Below are positions 56,901-64,000 of a stretch of 64,000 bases of DNA, one piece after another. The DNA comes from Gonium pectorale (taxonomy: Eukaryota; Chlorophyta; Chlorophyceae; Chlamydomonadales; Volvocaceae): contig LSYV01000062.1 in NCBI GenBank assembly GCA_001584585.1, positions 268,468 to 332,467 of the forward strand, in the 5' to 3' direction. How positions within the stretch are numbered: the first letter of the stretch is position 1; every line of letters starts with the position of its first letter. The notes under the pieces were generated by a model. It saw only the letters and a list, made by a program, of their open reading frames with translations. It searched no databases and was not told the DNA's origin. A program made the translations under genes and the position numbers.

Positions 56901-59900
56901 CACCGTCATCCAGGCCCACTGGCGCTGCCTGCAAGCCGTGCGGATGAGGCTGGCCGCCATCGATGCCGCAGTCGTGATCCAGGCGGCCTGGCGCGCATAC
57001 AGTGCTCACCGCCAATACCTTGCGCAGCGCAGCGCGGCGCTCCTGCTCCAGACCGCCTGGCGCACCCACGCCGCCTACTCCAGGTACCAGCGCCTTCGCG
57101 CGGCCGCCACCGTCGTGCAGGCGGCATGGCGGAAGCGAGCGGCCCTCGAGGCACAGCGCAAGAGGCAGGCGGCCGCGGTTACCATCCAGGCTGCATGGCG
57201 CGCATACGCCGTGAACCGGCGCTACCATCACGCCCGCAACGGCGCTGTGCGCATCCAGGCAGCCGTTCGTGGCTGGCTCCATCGCAACCGCTACACGCAA
57301 ATACGCCACGCGGCGTCCGTGCTGCAGGCTGCATGGCGGGGACGGTCCGTCCGGCTTGAGCTCCAGTCCCAGCAGCAGGCGGCCACGTACATCCAGGCCT
57401 GGTGGCGGGCGGTGCTGGGCCGGCGCCGCTTCCTGCGCAGCCAGGAGGCGGCACTTGTGCTGCAGACCGCGTACCGGGGCTGGGCCGCGCGGCGGAGCTA
57501 CGGGGAGCAGCGGTCCGCGGCCATGGTCTTCCAGGGGGTGTGGCGCTGCGTGCAGGCGCGCCGGGTGATGGCAGCCAAGGCAGACGCCTTCTATCGGGAG
57601 CTCGCCAGGCGGGAGGCCGAGATGATGGCGGAGATTGGCCGGCAGTTTATGCGCAAGTACGTTGGCAGAGCTTGCAATGATCCCCCGTTTCGCTCTGCAA
57701 ACACACGGTCGCAATTTATAAATGGGACCGCAATGTGCCATTCTCTGATGCCATTCACTTACATGTTGCGCTTGGCACAAGATGCGTCAAGCGTTTGTGC
57801 GGGGACCAGGGAGCTGAGCAGGCAGGACCTGGTCCATGTGGCTGCAGGGTCAGCGCGGTGCGCACCATCCAGGCCTTCTGGAGGGGCTACACGGCGCGCC
57901 GGGCGTTCATGCCCGTCTGGAGGCAACACCAAGGACAGCGCAAGGAGCGCCAGGCCGCAGCCCTCATCCAAACGGTAGGGCAGCATGGAGGCCAAATCTG
58001 AGCGTGCCGGCAAGCCGGCTCCCACTGTAGCGTTGCACCACACTGCTTCTCTCTATGCCCACGGCTTGTCTGGTAACGCGTATCAAAACCGCCTCCCACG
58101 CGTCCATGCCTTGCCCTCCCTCCTATACAGGCGTGGCGCGGATACGTCGCCCGCAAACGGTACCTGACAGTACGCGCCGCGATGGACGTCCTGAGCCGCG
58201 TGCTGGTGCCCATCTACCGTGCGCGCAAGGAGCTGGCACAGCGTCGGCAGCGGCACGCAGAGTGCGTCCGCGCGGCCGTAGTCATCCAGTCCCACGTGCG
58301 CATGTGGCTGGCTCAATGCAAGCTGCAAGCTGCCAAGGCGGCGGCCACCGCCATCCAGGTGCGTCTGCGATAAATTGTGTGATGTGCTAGTATCGTTTCA
58401 TTCACTTCACGTCCATCGGGTAGTGGTCCGCGTTAGTCCATGAGCTCAGGCGACTTGTTTGATGATGTTAGTGCTGCCCATTTGGTCGCAGGCCGCGTGG
58501 CGAGGATTTATGGTCCGGTCGCGCAACGGGCGGGCAAAGCAGGAGGCGGCGCGGCGGCTGCAGGTCGCGGCTGCGGAGGCAAAGAAGGCCCCGCACCGCC
58601 AGCTCGGGTACCGAACAAGGGAGGCAATTGAGCTGCTCCTGCGGCATAGCAAGAACCTCACGCAGGTGTGGTGCATTCCGCTGAGTGCGCTGGGTGAGAT
58701 ATCTGATCTGATTACAATTGGTGGGCAGGTGCTTGGAGCGGTGGAGGTCATCGAGCGGAGCACTGCTGTCAGCCGCGACTGCTGCAAGCTCCTCTGTTCC
58801 AGCGGTGGCGTGGCGGCGCTGATCCGGTTCGTGCGCACGTGAGTAACCTCGCCCGCGGGCCACTCTGCACGTTTTCGGTGGACCTCTGCTTTATCCTTGG
58901 CTATTAGTGTATTGGCGTTGGCGAATCTGTCCGAATGTATGTCTTTACATCATTTGCTCGTACCGATGACTGAGTGCTCATTGAGAGTCCAACACCTCAT
59001 TGACGGCCCAACACCTCATCCCACAGCTGCAACCGCAGCGCACCGCACGCGGACGTGCTCAACCGCACCCTGGCGGTCCTGCGAAACATCTGCAGGCAAG
59101 TGGCGCCGCTGGCACCCTGTGCACCTTTTACTCAGTGCCAGGGATGCTGTGTTGCAACTGAGGTTGCCTGTGCGTCTGTGAAGCAGCTAGCTGCAAGCCT
59201 GCACGTACAACCGTAGTTCCGTATAGATGATGGCATGTTAATCCTGCTGTGCTACTGCCGTACACGGGTCCAGGTACGACGCCTTCCTCTCTGACGTGTT
59301 CCATGCCGAGGACTGTCTCTCTGTGCTCAGCGAGAAGCTGCAAACCTTCCGGGACACAGCAGAGGTGGGTGACCGTGGTAGGGAAACTATCGGAGGGAGA
59401 CTACCGATTTGCGCGCTGAATACCAGTACCAACAGGTCATTTGGTTTGAGCCACGTAGGTCCCATCGGTCAACGGCGGCCAGGATACCATGAACGCTCAG
59501 ACCGCTGCCGACAGGCTATCAAGCTCCTCCCAACATTACGGCCTGTCGCGCGTGAACTTTCTGAGCCATTGAACTGCCGAACGTCCGTTCTGTAGGAGGT
59601 CTTCAAGCCCACGTGCGAGCTGCTGCGGCGGCTAACGAGCCGGCAGGAGCTGGCCGCGGAAGTGCCCGCGGACGTGCTCAGGCACTGGGCAGGCATCTAC
59701 CAAGTGCTGCAGCGCAAGGCAGACCTCGAGCGCAAGTACCTCGGGCGGCTGGAAGGTACGGCATTTGCACACTTCGAGTGCTGCTGCGAACCGCGCGTTG
59801 CCTCATCCCCGATTTCTGAGGGGTACTAAGGGCCCATTTGCATTTCCCCTGCTTTTGCCTTTGGCCCTGCAAACCTTCCAAGCGAGCAAGGTTGCCCGTG

Positions 59901-60358
59901 CGCTTGCGCAAACCCTGCACGCAGTGAACAAGGGGAGCGACGTGGCTGCCAAGCCCTCGGCCACCAAGCTGCTTCAGCTCGAGGAGCAGCTCGCGGTAAT
60001 GGATGTCATCATCTCGCGGGTCAAGGCCGCATCAGGAAACGACCCAGCGCTGCACCAGGACGTCTCCAACGACCAGGACACCGCCTCCAGGGATGCCGCC
60101 GCCCGGCGCCCGGCACGGGGTCCATCGGCTGGTGGCGTCCTTGGCGGCGGCCCTATGACAAATGGTGCCATCCTAGCGGCGCCGTGCACGGGGCAGATTC
60201 CGTGCTACAAGAACGTCATTGTGAAGGACGTGGTTCAGCAGCGCATGGCAGGGCCCCTGCAGTCGACGGTGGGGATCAAGCGGGCCAGCGCTGGCCCGGC
60301 GGGCTCGCCAAGTCTACCCGCCCGGCGCAAGCTGGCGCGCATCGCAAACGGCTCATAG
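50949..60358 (+). CDS. ASPM: ASPM (abnormal spindle) homologue
   Basis: ASPM/Asp proteins focus spindle poles and bind microtubule minus ends, calmodulin and katanin. Twenty-five exons join in phase to 1916 residues: 50949-51086, 51145-51231, 51316-52016, 52231-52486, 52644-52767, 52900-53030, 53208-53345, 53535-53721, 53889-54217, 54308-54445, 54605-55004, 55240-55527, 55720-55822, 55909-56184, 56426-56581, 56707-56764, 56851-57656, 57848-57974, 58131-58358, 58492-58665, 58729-58838, 59027-59095, 59274-59364, 59596-59755 and 59883-60358. An ASH (MSP-like) domain lies at about 47-145. Family blocks VLGAYHPFWLAVGLQTVLG and LLFVCLLDKMAQ open the calponin-homology region (about 400-970), including LSDGRALCYLIHTYLPE. 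About 22 IQ motifs (IQAAWRAY type) span 980-1570, and an ARM-like tail with TCNRSAPHADVLNRTLAVL follows. The protein is shorter than human ASPM because it has fewer IQ repeats. TGTAA is at 60484. Confidence 0.92.
58980..59017 (+). repeat. 19-bp tandem repeat before an ASPM acceptor
   Basis: ATTGAGAGTCCAACACCTC (58980-58998) is followed by a copy with two changes (58999-59017), ending nine bases before the exon at 59027. The duplication overlaps the expected branch-point region of that intron. Confidence 0.8.
59096..59273 (+). other. Non-canonical GC-AG intron in ASPM
   Basis: The donor reads TGCAG then GCAAGT, and the acceptor is GTCCAG. The join CNRSAP...NIC-R-YDAF follows the conserved ASPM C-terminal order, and no GT donor gives the same phase. 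Apart from the C, the donor matches the consensus closely, as is usual for GC-AG introns. Confidence 0.65.
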
Positions 60359-60483
60359 CTCTGTTTGCTCAACCTTCTGGAGACACATCCCTTTGAAACC
60401 GCATTCACGGGTTTCGGTCACCGTGCCGCACCGTAGGCAGGTCTTGCGGACATGCATGGTCGATGCTTGCTCTTTGTCGTCGA

Positions 60484-60488
60484 TGTAA
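60484..60488 (+). terminator. TGTAA polyadenylation signal, ASPM
   Basis: TGTAA lies 126 nt after the ASPM stop. Further copies occur near 60587 and 60702, just before the next gene. Confidence 0.6.
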
Positions 60489-60801
60489 GTTCAAGGGTCA
60501 GTCAACAGCAGGGAAAAGCCTCCGACCGTCCGGGAGGTGCTATTTCGGGCCCCGTAAGTGGGTTCGAGTGCTTTTCCGTTGCAATGATGTAAATATGAAT
60601 GTGCAAACTCGTTACGTCCACTCATGGCAAGCGACGTACAGCGTCGCCTTAAAGCGGGCTTTCTGCCCTGATCGTCCGAGAGCGTTGCTTTTTTACCACT
60701 GTAACATATTCAACAGCTGAGGGCCGCCTCCTTTTCACTACTGGCTGGTTCGGCCTCTAGAATCTTGACATTTCGCTGGTAGCAAAGAAGTCCCTGCAGG
60801 A

Positions 60802-62226
60802 ATGGGGGAACCTGATGGCCTCAACATGTCGTTAGAGGATCTAATAAAGAAGCGAACTTCGGGGGAAGCAAAGCGAGGTGGCCGAGGTGGAGGCCGCAAC
60901 GGTGGCGCTGGAGGGCTCAGCGTCCGCGACGGTGGCGTCAATAAACAGCACGGCGATCGGAAGCCGTTCTCGCCGAACAAGGAGCAAGGCCACCCCGGCA
61001 CCGGGCAGGGGCAGCAGCACCACCAGCAGCACCACCAGCAGTTCGGCCAGGCCCCGCGCGGGGGCTTTGGCGGCGGCCGTGGCTTTGGGCGGCGAGGCGG
61101 CTTTGGCGGCCGCATGGGCGGGGGGCGCCAGCACTTCGACGCGCAACGGGTGCAGCAGCCCCAGCCTCCTGCGCAGCCAAAGCCGGCGGGGCCGCAGGTT
61201 GTAACGTACCTGGACGACGCAACGGGCAACGTGGTCGTTAAACAGGGAGACGTGGAGGTTGTGACGGTGGCCCCGTCGGGGCACATCACGCTGAAGGCCG
61301 GCGGCTGGATTAACCAGCGGACGCTCGATACCATGAACAAGGCCCTCGGGGTAAGCAGGGGCGGATGCATTTCAAGGGGCAACCCCGCAGCTGTGCCGCT
61401 CAGAATAATGCAGTCTGAGCGCACGTTTTCCGCGAATTGCGGAAAGGACGCAGTGATTATGATTTGGGTGCTGCATGGTCAGCAGGTACCGTGTAGCTAG
61501 TGGCAGAAGGATGGCGCATGTCAGCATCAGCGGTTCTACTATTGTGATCGATTCGGCATGTATATCACCGCTGTGCGTGATTTTCAAACAGCGGCCCCCA
61601 TCTTGCAATGTCGCTACGGTCGCGACCCACAGGTGCTGCAAATCTCCGTGACGGCGACGGGAGACGTGCGTGAGGGGAACTGGAGCGTCAAGTACGGGTC
61701 GCTCATGTTCCGCTTCCGGGAGGGCCTCGTGCTCCACCCCAAGAACCCCGCCGCCGCCGCCCAGCGTGCGCCCATTGTGCTTGCGGCCATGACTGGCCCG
61801 CCCGCCGCCGCGGCGGGCCCCGCGGCCTATGCGCCGATGGCCGCCGCGTTGAACCCCTTCAGCGCCCAGGCCGCCAGCATGTTCATGCAGTCCGCCGCGC
61901 CATCTGCTGCCGCCATGGCGCCGATGGCGGCCGCCGCCGGGCTGGGGGCCCTCGGCGGCGCCGCCAACCAGTTCAACACGGCGGCAGCGGCGCAGACCGC
62001 AGCCCTGGTGCTGGCGCGCGCGCGGGCAGCGCTGGGTGCTGCTGGCGCCGGCCTGGGTTCGGCGACGACGACGGCGGCAGCGGCGGCGCCAAGCGCGGCG
62101 CAGACGCAGCAGCAGTACGCCCTGGCAGCGCTGTCCAACCCGGCACTGCTGGCGGGCCTTATGGAGCAGGCGGCGGCGATGGACCCGGACACGCTGCGGA
62201 GGTTGAAGGCTCAGGGGCGGGCGTAA
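60802..62226 (+). CDS. UAP56-binding mRNA-export-adaptor-like protein
   Basis: Two phase-0 exons, 60802-61350 and 61633-62226, give 380 residues. Near the N-terminus, LNMSLEDLIKK matches the UAP56-binding motif found in ALY/REF, UIF and the plant UIEF proteins, which link the helicase UAP56 to mRNA export. Arg/Gly-rich segments (about 25-35 and 85-115) fit RNA contact. Across the exon join lies WINQRTLDTMNKALGVLQIS, then GNWSVKYGSLMFRFREGLVL. It resembles the C-terminal region of UIF/UIEF-type adaptors as I remember them. The rest is Ala/Met/Gln-rich low complexity with an RLKAQ end. No RRM fold is visible, so it is not a standard ALY. The start ATG at 60802 is the first in frame; another lies eight codons further on. 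The UIEF call is an inference from short motifs. Confidence 0.6.
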
Positions 62227-63318
62227 GCCGACCGGCGCATCGATGCGTCGCTGGCCGAGGCCCCGCTTGTGCGGCAGAGGTTGTTGTTCGCACTGGCCGT
62301 GTGCTTCGGGGCTTCTGATGGGTACAAAATTGTGCCGGACGGCACAGTTGCCAATGTTCAGTGGACACCTTGTGGTGATGGGAGCATGGCAGCGTTTGGT
62401 ACAGGGTCAGGGCCTTGTGCGTGCAGCGGTCATGCTCAGCGGGATGTTGCCGTAAAGCATTCACCCGCAGTCCCGCACCAAGCGATAAGACAGGACACAG
62501 GTAGGCACGTAGGCCCACGGCTCGGGTACCGGATGTATGTTCATGTCTAGAGTGGTTTTCACAGGCAAGTAGGTGATGGTCTCTGGCTCTTCTCGGTCGG
62601 TTGACGGTGTGGTTGTGAAGGCGTTTAGGGGCGTTGGGGTCGGGCGTCGGGCATGATGGTTACGGTCTTGAACCGTGCCTCGCTTTTGCGTCTCCCTTAA
62701 CCGTCAGACGTGCACCTGGCGCTGTCGAACAGATCGTGTGTACTCCCAAGTCGCTAACAACTGGCTGTGGACGACAATGCACAGCCATGAACGGCGTCTT
62801 AACAGTGCCGCGATTGTCGTGATGGATAGAAATGTCCGCCCTGGCTTTGCATGCCGCGCACGTGTGGCCTGAAGGCCTGGATCGGCGAAAAAGAACACAG
62901 ACAGGGAAGCTACCTCCATACACACCGTGCGACGTTTCCAGTAGGGTGCCTGGGTACAAGGCATGGCGGCTCGGCGGGTGAAGGAGACGAGCAGACAAGC
63001 TCTTCCAGTTGGGGCCAGCGGCGATGTTGCCTGGGAATATGGAGGTGGAGGCCCGGTGCCAAAAGGCATAAACGGAACTAGTGGTTGTGCCTGGCACACG
63101 GCCTTCGGTGCGGAGTGCCCACCACATCACAGAAATATACAGTTCCTGAACCTGAGTATCCCGCACTGCTGCAACTTGGGGGAGCCACATCCCGGCTTCC
63201 CTAGATGCACATTTGGCCACCATGCACCACACACCCACACTCGACTGCACCCCACCCACACTCGACTCCATGCACAACCGCGCTCACGGTCTGCGGCATT
63301 ATGCGCATTTGACCCGTT
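62227..63318. other. Intergenic region
   Basis: This is downstream of the export-adaptor-like gene. Several frames of 60-200 codons overlap on both strands, but none shows family similarity or linked splice sites. No TGTAA was seen. A short direct repeat containing CACCCACACTCGACT occurs twice around 63233-63268. Confidence 0.45.
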
Positions 63319-63620
63319 TTACAGCGTCGTCGTGAGTCGCTCCTCAAGGCAGCAAAAGGGGGCCGTGGGACATCCACGTGATATAACACCCTCGTCCCCG
63401 GGAACCACATTCGCCTCCGCCCGAACTAGCCTCGGCGCCGACCACCGCTGCAGCGCCCACGCCATGACCTCCTGCGTCAGCTCCGCCAGGTCCAACGGCC
63501 TTCCTTCAGCTAAATCCGGGGCCGCGAGGGCAAGCGATAGCAGGAATGGCAGCGTCGTCCATTCCAGGTCTATCTTACGCCACTCGGCGGTTCGGGGCTG
63601 CGGGCTGGGCAACCGCCCCG
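63319..63620 (-). CDS. Possible exon of an unidentified minus-strand gene
   Basis: A frame starting after an AG near 63600 reads TAEWRKIDLEWTTLPFLLSL and then ALAAPDLAEGRPLDLAELTQ, ending VMAWALQRWSAPRLVRAEAN before a possible GT donor (GTTCCC). Its amphipathic helices and ordinary amino-acid mix look more protein-like than the surrounding frames. I found no start, stop or partner exon and do not recognise the family. It lies next to copy B of the dispersed repeat, so it could be part of a decayed mobile element. Confidence 0.3.
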
Positions 63621-63750
63621 CGACTAGTAACCGCTGGCCGCCGATGGACTGGTCACACCGTCGGCCGCTCGCCGGACCCGTACACCCTCTACATATTGTC
63701 AGGTACCTATCAAGGTGACACACACCGGGAGGGCCCGTTCGCTCGTTTTG

Positions 63751-63846
63751 CTCGCCCGCCATGCCCTGTACTCGGCGCCCTGCTGGAAACACCCGGGTGT
63801 GTATGTCCGTAGAGGTCGCCTTCCCCGTTTCTGGTTCTCTTTTTTA
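63751..63846 (+). repeat. Dispersed repeat, copy B
   Basis: This is the partner of 17651-17757 in the same orientation. It has the same core, with a 6-nt shorter segment after TGCTGGAAACA and a few substitutions near GTAGAGG and at the 3' end. Confidence 0.85.
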
Positions 63847-63951
63847 GCGGCGCAGCGCGAGTCAGGGCCCACTGTCCCGCTCCGACAGCGAACGCCCTCC
63901 CCTTGTGAGCGCCACCTCGCTGGCGGCCTCGGGCTGTAGCTGGCACGACGC

Positions 63952-64000
63952 CTAGGCCGCCGCCTTGGCAGCTGCCTTGGCCATCGCCTTCTCAACCCCC
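63952..64000 (-). CDS. Possible C-terminus of a gene cut by the window edge
   Basis: Reading leftward from the window end, one frame gives VEKAMAKAAAKAAA and a TAG stop at 63954-63952. An Ala/Lys-rich end of this kind is common in ribosomal and chromatin proteins, but 49 bases are too few to identify anything. Confidence 0.2.
   Translation of the reverse strand, partial: GVEKAMAKAAAKAAA

Noticed and set aside
1..64000. CRISPR arrays, bacterial operons, tRNA or rRNA genes
   Set aside because: No regularly spaced direct repeats, no Shine-Dalgarno-linked operons, and no tRNA cloverleaf or rRNA core motif was recognised. Spliced genes throughout show eukaryotic nuclear DNA.

Overview
This is GC-rich, intron-rich eukaryotic nuclear DNA, most likely from a flagellated chlorophyte green alga of the Chlamydomonas/Volvox group. 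The pointers are a basal-body gene of the VFL3/CCDC61 type, an octotricopeptide-like organelle RNA protein, short GT-AG introns in nearly every gene, Ala/Gly/Pro-rich disordered tails, and TGTAA motifs (the algal polyadenylation signal) downstream of many stop codons. I rebuilt the genes by hand by joining exons whose splice sites and codon phases agree. Where I give a protein length, the exon lengths sum to a whole number of codons.

Layout, left to right: 1-1204 has no supported gene. VFL3/CCDC61 (minus, 1205-4844) is head-to-head with a plastid-type NAD(P)-binding Rossmann protein (plus, 5155-7963). The U6 snRNA phosphodiesterase USB1 (plus, 8715-9704) follows. A weak zinc-ribbon candidate (about 10.3-10.7 kb) and a 98-residue single-span membrane protein (minus, 10813-11267) precede methionine aminopeptidase 1 (plus, 11502-16126). 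A gene-poor stretch leads to a HESO1/URT1/MUT68-type terminal nucleotidyltransferase (plus, 18049-24472), which has an assembly gap in one intron. Then come a 653-residue protein with a C-terminal J domain (minus, 25282-29630), a low-complexity orphan (plus, about 29993-32645), an OPR-like protein (plus, 33516-35582), the sister-chromatid cohesion factor CTF8 (minus, 36733-37494) and an 863-residue protein with an N-terminal J domain (plus, 37786-41179).

The right half holds the two largest genes, again head-to-head. One is a 20-exon, 1168-residue protein joining an FAD-dependent amine-oxidase-like module, a cyclopropane-fatty-acid synthase and a C-terminal multi-span membrane module resembling TLC proteins (minus, 42394-50564). 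The other is a 25-exon ASPM homologue with ASH, calponin-homology, about 22 IQ motifs and an ARM-like tail (plus, 50949-60358). A UAP56-binding mRNA-export-adaptor-like gene (plus, 60802-62226) and poorly resolved minus-strand coding fragments finish the window.

The genes do not form one pathway. Themes that recur are basal body/spindle (VFL3, ASPM), chromosome cohesion (CTF8), RNA processing (USB1, the nucleotidyltransferase, the export adaptor, OPR) and protein maturation or folding (methionine aminopeptidase, two J proteins). The best candidate for something undescribed is the oxidoreductase-CFA synthase-membrane fusion. The join between its catalytic and membrane parts stays in frame even if the intervening 207-base intron is retained.
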